64,000 nucleotides of DNA from Siphonodentalium dalli. Taxonomy: Eukaryota > Mollusca > Scaphopoda > Gadilida > Siphonodentaliidae. The DNA is taken from the NCBI GenBank assembly GCA_032622095.1, contig CP136069.1, forward strand, positions 67,479,319 through 67,543,318, written 5' to 3'. The position numbers and the translations under genes were made by a program. This document shows positions 46,817 to 56,765 of the stretch, piece after piece. The notes beneath the pieces were generated by a model. The model did no database searches, was not told the origin of the DNA, and saw only the letters and a list, made by a program, of their open reading frames with translations. How positions within the stretch are numbered: the first letter of the stretch is position 1; every line of letters begins with the position of its first letter.

Positions 46817-47262
46817 CATTGGAGACACACAACTCGCACATGCTACTACAGAACAAAACATTGGCAACAGTTTTAAAATTTGTTATACACTGTGTTTGTG
46901 TCAAAACTGAACAGCAAATAATAATATTGTGTAACACATAGTTATAAACCTGCTGCCAGATTTGTAATATGTTAGCCTTTAAGAGGTTTGTGTCTCAAAT
47001 AGAACATTATCTCATATACTAACTATGATATGCTCACTTATTCACTGATATTTAATGTTCGGGAAATTCCACCGACACATATATTATGTAATATGCTATC
47101 TCTACACAATTTTGTTTAAGACAAGTGTATAATTTAGCACAGTTTTTAAAAGAGTGTAGATCAAACAAAGAGTGGTGTAGGGTGGCCACCCAAGACACCC
47201 CAAATATTCACCAAACACACCCGATTCAAACTGGCCGCCACCCAGAGGGGTCCAAATAGTAT
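46817..47262. other. Spacer, nothing recognised
   Basis: AT-rich single-copy DNA between LINE-B and the next element. I see no gene or repeat. Confidence 0.5.
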
Positions 47263-47813
47263 GTCTGGTTTCCGCCACATACTTTTATCGCTTCTTTCGC
47301 TTCCTTCGTTTGGTTTTTTCGCTTGCTTCGGTTCCTTCGCGGCGAAGCAAGAGAAATAATCTCATTTATTTCGGTTCCTTCGCCACGAAGTACCGAAGGA
47401 AGTGAAAATATCAAACGAAGCAAGCGAAACAATCAAAAGACGAAAGCGAAAAAACTTTCATCATTGTTATTTCGCTTGCTTCGTTTGTTTGTTTTTTTCG
47501 CTTCCTTCAGTTCCTTCGTGCGACATTTTGCTGTGTTTTCGCTCTCATCGGTTCCTTCGCGAAGTATCCGAAGGAAGTGAAGGAACAGCCGAAACCCAAC
47601 AACAACAATCAAAACAAAAGTTTTTCTTGGTTCTTGGTTGTTGTTGGTGTTGTTGTTGTTGGATTTCGGCGAAAGGAAAGCGAAGAAATCATTGTTTGTT
47701 TTTTTCGCTTCCTTTGGTTCCTTCATGGTGAAGAATCCGATATAATTGAGATTATTTCGCTTGCTTCGCTGCGAAGGAACCGAAATAAGCGAAAAGTATG
47801 TGGCGGAAACAGG
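47263..47813. mobile_element. Palindromic element rich in CGAAG/CTTCG
   Basis: The ends are inverted: GTTTCCGCCACATACTTTT at 47264 and aaaagtatgtggcggaaac at the right. The interior is an irregular series of cgaag, gcgaaa and ttccttcg motifs in both orientations that can fold on itself repeatedly. All six frames are open for long stretches because of this bias. The low-complexity protein frames here are not genes. Probably a MITE or satellite-derived foldback. Confidence 0.65.
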
Positions 47814-49160
47814 ACATCATAAAATAGGGTGACCCCAGGGTTTGAACTTTCCAACTGTTGGAAATTTCCAACCAACCTGACATCCCATAATGTTGGTATA
47901 TTTCCAATTGATAGCAGTTTCAGACCAAAAGTTGGACTAAATATAGAACAGATTTGCTACATTTGGCCTAAAACAACAAATGTCCCACTAATTATTGGTT
48001 GGAAAAGCAACCAACTAAAAATTTCAACCTGTAAGTGGGGCAATTTTCCAACAAATGGTGTGTGAGGCATGCATGATTATGGTTTTATTGCTTATTTTGC
48101 ATTATATTGTTATGTAACAGCGAGAAATTAACTTCTTCCGAGAAAAAGTAGTTCTGAGTCAGAGTTTGTGGTGTGGCGAAGATGTCCAGCCTAGTTATTT
48201 CACTCTCCCAACCAGCACCTACATGACAAAAAATCCTCTTATATATAGGTTATTGCTTATTTTGCTTTATATAGTCATGAAACGGCGAGAAATTAATTTC
48301 TGCCGAGAAAAAGTTGTTTGAGTCAGGGTTTGGGGTGGGAAGATGTCCAAGCCTGGATATCTCCCCCGCCGCATATAATATGGATGTTGGATCTCGACCC
48401 TTCTGCATGCATCTGGGTGTGACTTAGGTTTAGCTGAATTAGGGTTTGTCCGCACTGGCTCCAATTTGGGGTTCAATATTTTAAAGTCCCACCACATAAA
48501 ATGTTTATGTGCCTACATGTACACTTTGGATTGTGGGCATACAATATGGGTATTGGGACATTTCTCGACCCTCCTGCACCTGGACATGACACAGGTATGT
48601 TTTCTCGCACGGGCTCCAGTTTGGGGTTCAATATTTGTTCAAGGTCCACCATAGAAAATGTGTACCGGCCAACACTTTTGGATTCTGAGCATGTAATATG
48701 GATTTTGGAACATATCTCGACCCTCCTACATCTGGACATGGCTTAGGTTGAGCTGACTTAGACAAAATAAGCAATAAAACCATGATATTTTTTTGTCTAT
48801 AGTTGCTGGGTGGGGGAAGATATCCAGGCCTCAACTCAACAAATTTTTTCTCGGAAGAAGTTAATTTCTCTACGGGGGGATATCCAGGCTTGAACAGTTG
48901 AGAGAAAACAAAAACAATTAAATAAAAAGAAAACATTTTTTTCTGGCCATTTCAGGATCAAAGAACAATTTTGTAACTTGGAAAAAATAATTTAAATAAA
49001 AAAAAAAAATCTAAACATTTTTCTGGCCATTTCAGGGTCGAACACACTCAAATGAGTGAAATTTGTTTTAGTACATGGGGGAGATATCCAGGGTGGGGGA
49101 TGATATCCTAGGAAATTTCCACCCAGGGGAAGATATCCAGGGGAGATGACGTGTTACACC
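47814..49160 (+). repeat. Degenerate tandem repeats, non-coding
   Basis: A pair at 48090-48230 and 48256-48370 shares cttattttgc, cgagaaattaa and ccgagaaaaagt. A three-copy array at 48391-48745 carries ctcgacccttctgca/ctcgaccctcctgca, gctccagtttggggttcaat and gacatggct. Then gatatccagg recurs several times from 48830 to 49140. At 47840-48060 there are ccaactgttggaaatttcca-like motifs also found inside 38045-40199. No gene is seen. Confidence 0.6.
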
Positions 49161-49164
49161 GGTA

Positions 49165-49257
49165 CTGTCACCGAAAAAAATTAGTGCACTTGATAAAACA
49201 CTCTATTCATATTGCACACGCGCTGGCGATTAATCGCCGTGATTTTTAAGGTGCATG
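49165..49257 (+). repeat. Truncated copy of the tRNA-derived SINE
   Basis: cattgcacacgcgctggcga and attaatcgccgtg then tttttaagg match the leader upstream of the tRNA-like part in the copies at 53020 and 60345. It ends just before the A box. Confidence 0.5.
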
Positions 49258-50141
49258 TTAACATAACGCAGAGCTATTCGTGACCAATTACCTTCATCAA
49301 CCAACCACGTCTATTCGTGACCAATCATCTTCTGTAATCAACCTCGTCCTCGAGATAGGGAATGACATAGTTCACTCGACCAGCATATAATGTTCGGGTA
49401 CAGTCATTCTCATAACTGGTGGCAGACAAAATAATAAATGAAGTCCGGAAAGGAAATGGCTTGGATCAAAGTTTCCAACGCATCAGTAGTGATTTTTGTA
49501 AAATTCTTATCGAATTATATCACCTGTCAGTCTCGCGCAAAAACTCTACCCAAGATTGTGAATCTATATATATACGGGGATATGTAATGCTAGAGATTCT
49601 CCGTTGGGGAGGGGTCCAACTTCGAATGTCTATCTTCACTACTCCCCTTGGAACCCGAAATTCCAAATTCGTGAATATTTATTCACCCCACTCCCTTGCA
49701 TGGGTTAAAAGTTTTCGTTTGGGGTATTTTTGAAACCACTTTAAATATACGTTATAAGCACGGCGTCCGGTCTGTAAGTGAAATACAGGCCATAAGCGCC
49801 TGGAGAGCGCGCGTGGTATTTATTTTACTTATAAATCGGACGCCGTGCTCATAACATATTTATAACACCCAATCAGCCCAAGAAACTTACAATCAGTTAT
49901 GAGTTGCTCTTACCAATTAAATGTGTGGTCATTCTTATACACCTGGTCCGGTGAATACCAATCAGTACTCCATAGTCGATATTACACCCATACAGTGCAA
50001 CGCATTGTATTTGTGCTGAATCATGACAGTTCAATTGACTTTTATGTTAATCTTGGATTAATTAGAGAGCACACTACGCTTCTGTTATTTTGTACATTAT
50101 TCATACGTATTGGATTTATTTATTTCACACATTCCAAGCCG
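49258..50141. other. Spacer with a long hairpin at 49750-49857
   Basis: ttataagcacggcgtccg at 49752 faces cggacgccgtgctcataa near 49839-49856. The next inner segments (taagtgaaata / tattt.acttata) also pair. This is a hairpin of about 108 bp and could be a MITE. No gene is seen in the rest. Confidence 0.6.
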
Positions 50142-50768
50142 GATTTATAATATCACAGGCAGCACTTTCGACCAATGTAAGTTATTTGATGAGGACCGGT
50201 TACCGACCTTTATTTACTTTAAATATCTGTTAGTTGTTGTCTTCGCTATAAAACGGTCTGTCTTCGGCCCACTGTGTTGGCGGGTGGGGTGGGGGTACCG
50301 AGTGTTCCACTGTTCAGGACAGTAACTGCGGAATTTCGTCGCAAAAGCAAATATATGCAATTCGTCAGAATACACCCTCGGATCTGAAGTTTCAGTATGG
50401 CGTATACTCGGTATACCTTTAATTAATTATTTAATTATTAATGTTTATATCTTTGGCATGCCGTATCGCACATGTCTTCCATGTCGCTACGTCCCTGCAT
50501 TTGATTGTTGTGACAAAACATGGTATCACAGCCCATATTAGTAATGCTCACCTCGGCGGACCAATAATTTGTTTCAATGATGGGATTGCTTAATTGGTCA
50601 ATCAAGGTGTGCGCCGCGAATACAATACATGGGCTTGTTGTAATCACGACATACCGTTTGATAGAACAGGCGACGACTTAAAGATCTTTACAGCAAATAA
50701 AGGTCGGTCAACTGACCTCATTAGATAACGTCCATTGGTCGAGGGCTGATTGGCGTGTTATAAATCCT
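50142..50768. mobile_element. Short element with ~120-bp terminal inverted repeats
   Basis: The left arm 50142-50265 and right arm 50650-50768 are inverted. In the same order both carry GGATTTATAA, TCGACCAATG, gaCCGACCTTTATTT and a final AAACGGT(A/C)TG. They differ by many substitutions, so it is old. There is no coding content in the middle 385 bp. A non-autonomous DNA transposon is likely. Confidence 0.65.
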
Positions 50769-51008
50769 ATTCACTAAACCCTTTATATATATGTTGACAT
50801 TTTGCTACATAACTGGCACCAAAAATGTCCAACTTTTGGAAATAATTAGATCCTGCAATCCATATGGTCGGAATATTTACAACTGATAGACAATTCAGCC
50901 GGGAATTTTTCACACAATTAATTTCCGACTGGCCGGCAATTTGCAACTGAATGAACTAATACTGATAGAACATTCACATAATATGTCAAATATTTGGCCA
51001 CGATTGAG
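50769..51008. other. Short spacer before the miniature LTR element
   Basis: I see nothing specific in these 240 bases. Confidence 0.5.
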
Positions 51009-51207
51009 TGTAGCGGTCGCGTTGTAAATATAGAAGGCCGATGACTTATCTGATCGAGAGGTCTAGATCTCTTGGTCACGGTCGTTAGACGCTTTGTGTG
51101 ATCAACGTCGAGCCCGGTTACTACCTGGATGGGTGACCGGTGGCCTGAGATTTCGTGTGCTGCCAACTTTCGGTGCGACTCCCGCACTTCTCTCTCGTTC
51201 TGTTACA
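51009..51207 (+). repeat. Left LTR with the 3' half of 5S rRNA
   Basis: The LTR runs from TGTAGCGG to TGTTACA. Within it, about 51101-51175, lies cgtcgagcccggtta, ggatgggtgacc (the C box of the 5S internal promoter) and gtgctg near the 3' end of 5S. Relative to the right LTR, 13 nt (ccgaagttaagca) are deleted after gatca, which removes the A box. Confidence 0.75.
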
Positions 51208-51208
51208 C

Positions 51209-51223
51209 TGGGGGCTCGTCCGG
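51209..51223 (+). promoter_or_regulatory. Primer-binding site (tRNA-Pro type)
   Basis: TGGGGGCTCGTCCGG begins with the TGG that pairs with tRNA 3' CCA and matches the well-known proline-tRNA primer site of retroviral-type elements. It lies one base after the LTR end. Confidence 0.75.
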
Positions 51224-51289
51224 TCCTCGGAGTCTGTGTCATGGTGCGACCGCTCTGGGGGTGGACTCGAGTGAGATTCGGTGAATCTC

Positions 51290-51305
51290 AAAAAGAACGG
51301 GGGAG
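51290..51305 (+). promoter_or_regulatory. Polypurine tract
   Basis: aaaaagaacgggggag, with a single C, ends three bases before the right LTR. This is the expected place for plus-strand priming. Confidence 0.7.
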
Positions 51306-51308
51306 TAG

Positions 51309-51419
51309 TGTAGCGGTCGCGTTGTAAATATAGAAGGCCGATGACTTCTCTGATCGAGAGGTCTAGATCTCTTGTTCACGGTCGGTACACGCTTTGTGTG
51401 ATCACCGAAGTTAAGCAAC
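51309..51419 (+). repeat. Right LTR, truncated or rearranged, with the 5S A-box half
   Basis: It matches the left LTR through gtgtgatca, then carries ccgaagttaagcaac, the A-box segment of 5S rRNA missing on the left. After 51419 homology to the LTR stops. The next bases (accggtcaccc) are the reverse complement of the C-box neighbourhood, so an inversion is possible. Confidence 0.65.
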
Positions 51420-52300
51420 ACACCGGTCACCCGCGTATCACCAACCCGGTGATCGTACCGCCGATGGAGGATCCGCTCAAGCCTATCCCGTGCGATGGAG
51501 GAAGATATACGTATGTTAACATCGCTAAAATGACTGCAAATCGATATCCCAGAAAAACAGTTAACCACATATTATATCGATGCATTATCACTCGTTGATA
51601 TAAATTCTCTGACCCATTTAAATCGTGACTTTTCTAATGATTTGAAACGATTATTTGGAAAATTTTACAGTCTGAGGAAATAATTCTGACTAAATATTGA
51701 TATAATCACAACCGTGTTCAAGTGTGAATGTCATCATGACGCTATTCGGAAAGATGTACATTACTTTTGACAGGAACAAGTCCTTGTCGTGTGATAGAAT
51801 CGTACAAAACGCCAAATTATGGATTTAAATAATTGTTGTCGATAATTTTATGAGTATCAACAAATCGGTGGAATTTCTTGTGAAAGTACCCAGTGGTGTG
51901 GCTATTTTGCAAACGTCCAAAGTGTTTTCCGGATTTAAAAGTCTTTTTGTTTCTCTTTCCGGGTAACATTTGAACAAAAACAAGAAGTAGAATAAGATAT
52001 TGATTAATAAATGGTGGCAGAAGCTCCGCACATTTGTCTGGGACTCCGAAATACTATTTTGAATCTCATGGTTTTGTCATTAAGAACAAAATCATTTTAC
52101 AAGAATGCGGCGTTCCAGACACATGTGAATATACAAACTGGCTCATGTCCATATAAAAGTAAGTCGCGCGGGAACACGTTTACCGCTAAAGAGTACCCGC
52201 AACGTCGTGCAAAGGCATGCGATGGAAACTCTGGCTGCTCACCCTCAGAATGTACGCTGTGTTATTCTGAAGCATACGGTTTAAAAGTGTTTGTCTAGGT
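51420..52300. other. Spacer, nothing recognised
   Basis: About 880 bp of unremarkable DNA after the miniature LTR element. No gene or repeat is recognised. Confidence 0.45.
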
Positions 52301-52305
52301 CTGTA

Positions 52306-52660
52306 CCAATCAATTCAGTCCCATGTTTAGTCTAGGTCTGTACCAATTAATTCAGTCCCATGGTTCCCAAATAAGATCCTCTTCAAAATAATTCTGTCTC
52401 GGTCTGTCCCAGACCTTTCTATTGGGACAGGAAATATCAAAGGTAAATAATATATTTAATATGAAAACATTAGAAAGGTGTTTGTCTCGGTCTGTACCAG
52501 TCAATTCAGTTTGTCCCATGGTTCCCAAATAAGATCCTCTTCAAAATAATTCTGTCTCGGTCTGTCCCAGACCTTTCTATTGGGACAGGAAATATCAAAG
52601 GTAAATAATATATTTAATATGAAAACATTAGAAATGTGTTTCTCTCGGTCTGTTCCAGTT
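52306..52660 (+). repeat. ~175-bp tandem repeat, two copies
   Basis: ctcggtctgtaccag, tcccatggttcccaaataag, gtctgtcccagacctttcta and gaaaacattagaaa(g/t)gtgtt recur with a period of about 175 bp. A short partial copy precedes them at 52306. Confidence 0.8.
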
Positions 52661-52691
52661 AAAGAACTGATTGAAAATTAATCTGTCGCAG

Positions 52692-52912
52692 TCAGAAAAA
52701 AAACAGCGGGTAGTTTTACTCAGAGAACAGGGACCAAACTGATTCTACTGAGACAGGAGCGAGACAAAAAATAACAGCGGGTAGTTTTACTCAGAGAACA
52801 GGGACCAAGCTGATTCTGCTGGGACAGGAGCGAGACAAAAACAAACAGCGGGTAGTTTTGCTCAGAGTACAGGGACCAAACTGATGCTGCTGGGACAGGA
52901 GCGAGACAGACT
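52692..52912 (+). repeat. ~73-bp minisatellite, three copies
   Basis: Unit acagcgggtagttttactca, gagaacagggaccaa, ctgctgggacaggagcgaga, three times. It shares the gtctc/gagac and gggacag words with the neighbouring 175-bp repeat, so both arrays may be parts of one satellite-like locus. Confidence 0.85.
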
Positions 52913-53014
52913 ATATACTTTATTTTTTTCTGTCTCGCCTGTCTCGGCTTGTCTCAGGACTTATGACTGGGACAAAAATGCCGATGTATTTTCTGTTGGC
53001 CAGGTTTCTTGCCA

Positions 53015-53130
53015 CATCTACCCAACCCTATTGGGGATACCACACAACTGCACTGGGGGAAGGAATGAAATCGAACGCATGTAGAGCCGCTCGACCTTAA
53101 AAAACGCGGCGATTAATCGCTAGCGTGCGC
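53015..53130 (-). repeat. tRNA-derived SINE copy
   Basis: The minus strand reads gcgattaatcgccgcg, ttaaGGTCGAGCGG (A-box-like), tctacatgcGTTCGATTtC (B-box-like), then ccccaatagggttggg. A and B boxes lie in the order and spacing of a pol III tRNA promoter. It matches 60345-60490. Confidence 0.6.
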
Positions 53131-53702
53131 AAAGGCACCTTGACAATCGTTATGTTTGAAGTGTCAAAAATAAACGCACCAAACGCCACCTGCTGGTCAG
53201 AAATACTACAGCCACAGTCAAAACACAGTGCAGTGAACTAGCTATGTTAACCATCACATACAATGTTCTTGCCCTTGAGTTCAATACCATCAGCATATAA
53301 GATCCCACTGCTGCCACCCAATGTATAAGCACGGCCATACAATGTATGAACAGGAACATTCACCATTTTTATTATATTTTGTATTGTTTTTAAACAATTC
53401 CTACATATATTTTAATTTAGTATAGAAAGGGTTAAACAGCTTCTGTCACTTTTTAATTTGACTTCTTTTTCGGTAGTATTTTTCAAAAAAAAATTTGAAA
53501 TTAAACCTTCCCACCATCAAACGTGTGAAACCATATGGATACATCATTGTTCATGTATGCACGTGTAAGCACCTTGACATGTGTAATATATGTCTGTCTC
53601 TATATGTAAGTTATATGTGTGTGTTAACACATGCATGTAATGGTGTATATAGTAGAGTGCACCTACACATGTTTGAATGGATGGAAGGGTGTTTTCACAT
53701 GT
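53131..53702. other. Spacer, nothing recognised
   Basis: About 570 bp with no gene. A T-rich stretch at 53370-53500 and cysteine-rich short frames at 53495-53761 arise from tgtgt/catg-rich sequence. Confidence 0.45.
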
Positions 53703-53825
53703 ATTCCTTATTTGTGCTTAATCGCAAATATTTGGGCTTAAGCATAAATATTTGTGCTTAAGGGCAAATAACTTCTGTCATTTGCACTTAAGCGCAAATC
53801 ATTTGTGCTTAGCGCAAATAAAAAT
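53703..53825. repeat. Cluster of TTTGCxCTTAAGxGCAAA palindromes
   Basis: Repeated near-palindromes of the form atttgcacttaagcgcaaat. It is preceded by gtgttttcacatgtattcct, which faces its inverse at 56730-56760. Confidence 0.75.
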
Positions 53826-54150
53826 TCATATGCATTGATCCCCTCTTAATTAATTTTAAATGGCACACCACTCAAGTCTATATAGGCTCACCATATAAGT
53901 GAAGCAATTCCCCCAGTAACTCATAATTTTCTTTTTTGAAGATGGAAATGGTACAGATCTAAAGGATAGGTCTCTTTTATAAAATATATTTTTGGGGGCA
54001 GGGATGCTGATAATATTAGATAGGGTTCCCCTTCTTTCAAGTCAATGAGCACACCATGTGAGGGAAGCAAGCCCCCCTCTCATTAACCCCTAATTACCTT
54101 TTTATGGCCATGGAACTGGTATTATATCTGTGCAGGAAATGTCCCTTTAA
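53826..54150 (+). repeat. Diverged direct repeat holding the Helitron empty site
   Basis: A first copy (about 53885-54015: ctcaccat, gaagca, ggaaatggta, ctcttttataaaatatat, gggatgctgataa) and a second (about 54047-54150, resuming at 56029: cacaccat, gaagca, ggaactggta, ccctttaa | taaaatatat, agatgctgata). The second copy is interrupted exactly by 54151-56028. Confidence 0.65.
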
Positions 54151-54712
54151 TCTCATATATATTTTGAAGACCTCTGTTTGTCTGTATGTTTGTGTGTTTG
54201 TCTGTCATTGATACAAATCTACGATTCTCGACCGATCGGGACGAAACTTGGTACGTGTGTGTAGTTTGACCAGGCGGTGGACGTTGTCGTATTAGCGAGC
54301 CCGTGCGGCGCCCGTGCAGCGCATGCGCAGACGAGATCTTGGAAACGGGTGGAGCTATCGACTTGAAATTTGCTACGTGAATGTATCTTGCCCCGGATGC
54401 GAATGGTATCGGGTCGCCGAGCCCGTGCGACGCCAGCTTCGCGCATGCGCAGACGAGATCTCGGAAACTGGTGGAGCTATTGACTTGAAATTTGGTACGT
54501 GAATGTATCTTGCCCCGGATACGAATTTTATCGGGTCGCCGAGCCCGTGCGACGCCAGTTTCGCGCATGTGCAGACCAGATCTCGGAAACGGGTAGAGCT
54601 ATTGACTTGAAATTTGGTTTTTGAATAGCCCGGACAACGTCGGGCTGGGTAGAGCTATCGACTTGAAATTTGGTTTTTGAATAACCCGGACAACGTCGGG
54701 CTCATCGGCTAG
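54151..54712 (+). mobile_element. Non-autonomous Helitron 1
   Basis: It starts TCTCATATAT after an A and ends with a hairpin gcccggac-aac-gtcgggc followed by TCATCGGCTAG. TC start, 3' hairpin and CTRR (CTAG) end are Helitron hallmarks. The interior has three repeats of about 117 bp (gcgcatgcgcagacgagatc, ggagctattgacttgaaatt). No Rep/helicase is encoded. Confidence 0.7.
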
Positions 54713-56028
54713 TCTATTATATATTTTGGAAGATCTGTCTGTGTGTCTGTCTGTGTGTGTGTTCGCGATGAACTCGAAAACGGCCGACCCGATTTCGACG
54801 AAACTTCGTATGTGAGGGTACTATCGGCCGGGAAGTGGCATAGGCATATTAATTTGCCCGTGCGGCGTCACCTTGACCTTGAAATCGGGGCATTTCAAGG
54901 TCAAACGCCCGAATATCACGGGATTTCGATGAAACTTGGTATGTGGGTGTATTTTCGGCCGGGGAGCGGCATAAACCTATTAATTTGCCCGTGCGACGTG
55001 ACCTTGACCTTGACCTTGAAACCGGGTCATTTCAAGGTCAAACGCCCGAATATCACGGGATTTCGATGAAACTTGGTATGTGGGGGTACTTTCGTATGGA
55101 GAGTCTCATAAGCCTATTCATTTGCCCGTGCGACGTGACCTTGAAATCGGGTCAATTCAAGGTCAAATCGCGAATATGATGGGATTTCGACGAATTTTTT
55201 TACATAGGGTTACTTGTGTCCACTGGGTATTTTGGACGGGTCAACTCGTGACCCCGACCTGACCTTGACCTTCAAAATGATCAATTCAAGGTCAAATCGG
55301 GTAAAACCGGATGGATTTCGACGGATTCGTTTGTCGGGTACTTTTGTTCGGGCAGTGTTTAGGACGGGTCAAATCGTGACCCCACTTGACCTTGGCCTTC
55401 AAAATAGACAATTCAAGGTCAAAGCCCGGACGAAGTCGGGTCTGAATTCGGGTCATTTCAAGGTCAAACGCCCGAATATCACGGGATTTCGATGAAACTT
55501 GGTATGTGGGGGTACTTTCGGCCGGGGAGTGGCATAGGTCTATTAATTTGCCCGTGCGACGTGACCTTGACCTTAAAATCGGGTCATTTAAATGTCAAAC
55601 GCCCGAATATCACGGGATTTCGATGAAAATTAGTGTCTAGGTATACTTTCGTATGGGGAGTCTCATAAGCCTATTCATTTGCCCGTGCGACGTAACCTTG
55701 AAATCGGGTCAATTCAATGTCAAATCGCGAATTTTGATGGGATTTCCACGAAATTTTATACATAGGGTTACTTTTGTCCACTTAGTGTTTTGGACAGGTC
55801 AAATCATGACCCCGACCTGACCTTGACCTTCAAAATGATCAATTCAAGGTCAAATCGGGTAAGACCGGATGGATTTCGACGGGTACTTTTGTCTGGTACT
55901 TTTGTCCGGGCAGTGTTTTGGACGGGTCAAATCGTGACCCCACCTGACCTTCAAAATGGACAATTCAAGGTCAACTCGCCGAAAAGCAGAGGGGAAACAG
56001 CCCGGACGAAGTCGGGTCCATCTGCTAG
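54713..56028 (+). mobile_element. Non-autonomous Helitron 2, abutting the first
   Basis: It starts TCTATTATATATTTTGG directly after the CTAG of Helitron 1 and ends with hairpin cccggac-gaa-gtcggg and TCTGCTAG, followed by T. Inside are degenerate repeats of about 130 bp (tttgcccgtgcgacgtgacc, ttgaccttgaaatcgggtca, cgcccgaatatcacgggatt). An extra internal hairpin at about 55420 lacks CTAG. The frames through these repeats are not genes. Confidence 0.72.
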
Positions 56029-56211
56029 TAAAATATATAAGAGCTCTGGGGTTAAGGCACCAATTATTGGGACACCAGGAGCAGAGATGCTGATATGCAT
56101 TTGGAAATATGTTTTTTCTTCAATTTTCGCTTCGAGTCTGTAGTGGACTATTACTATGAGATGGACTAAATCATTCATAATTGGAGGGGAGTAAGGGGGT
56201 GTCAAATGCTT

Positions 56212-56345
56212 ACGTGCAAATGATTAGCGCTTAAGCACAAATTATTTGCGGTTAAGCGCAAATAAATTGTTAGATGCATGTTTGCACTTAAGCGTAAATC
56301 ATTTACGCTTAAGCGCAAATCAATAATAAATGTGAAAATGGCCTC
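56212..56345. repeat. Second cluster of TTTGCxCTTAAGxGCAAA palindromes
   Basis: Several palindromic units, then aataataaatgtgaaaatgg, the inverse of the sequence before 53703. It may be the right end of an element that spans the Helitrons. Confidence 0.65.
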
Positions 56346-56596
56346 CCGTATGTATGTTCTTGGGTTTTCAATGTGTGGTATTAGGCTTCAGACAAAAAAA
56401 ATATCTCTGTATTTTGAAGGGCTTGAGACCTTCTGCACCATAACCCATTAGAATGTGTGATTCTTGTAATCAAACACATGTGTTAATGTGATATGTGTTA
56501 CGCCTGAATTTAATTTTTTTTTTCGGAGCTGATCTTAATGCTCATGGGGAATTGATGGTATTTCCACATCAGCTGGTGTTGATGCTCATCCTTATG

Positions 56597-56765
56597 TGAG
56601 GCCCTTTTCACATAAATTATTTATGTATCATTTGTGCTTAAGTGCAAATGACAGAGGTTATTTGCACTTAAGCACAAATATTTACACTAAGCACAAATAT
56701 TTACACTTAAGAGCAAATATTTTCGCTTAAGCGCACATAAGGAATAAATGTGAAAACAGCCTCCC
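56597..56765. mobile_element. Small MITE made of the same palindromes
   Basis: gaggcccttttcacataaat at the left faces aataaatgtgaaaacagcctc at the right. Between them are five or so cttaag-centred palindromes. It is self-contained and about 170 bp long. Confidence 0.6.

Larger units (their letters stand above)
51009..51419 (+). mobile_element. Miniature LTR retrotransposon (TRIM) carrying 5S rRNA sequence
   Basis: Two direct repeats start exactly 300 bp apart with TGTAGCGGTCGCG. The first ends in ...TGTTACA, giving a 199-bp LTR with TG...CA ends. One base later comes TGGGGGCTCGTCCGG (51209-51223), a perfect 15-nt start of a tRNA-Pro primer-binding site. A purine tract aaaaagaacgggggag (51290-51305) lies three bases before the second LTR. 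The internal region is only about 100 bp and encodes nothing. The LTR contains 5S rRNA-derived sequence. This is the anatomy of plant Cassandra TRIMs. It must be mobilised by another element's enzymes. Confidence 0.75.

Noticed and set aside
47226-47822. Ser/Phe- and Lys/Asn-rich frames on both strands
   Set aside because: They arise from CGAAG/CTTCG low-complexity sequence inside a palindromic element.
51094-51327. A protein frame over the 5S-bearing element
   Set aside because: The LTR, PBS and PPT anatomy accounts for the sequence, and the frame has no recognisable domain.
51009-51419. A functional 5S rRNA gene
   Set aside because: Neither copy holds a complete 5S sequence. Each lacks part of the internal promoter, and both sit inside LTR-like repeats.
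54122-56143. Several plus- and minus-strand frames of 60-148 codons
   Set aside because: They follow the Helitron internal repeats, change frame between repeats and have no domain.
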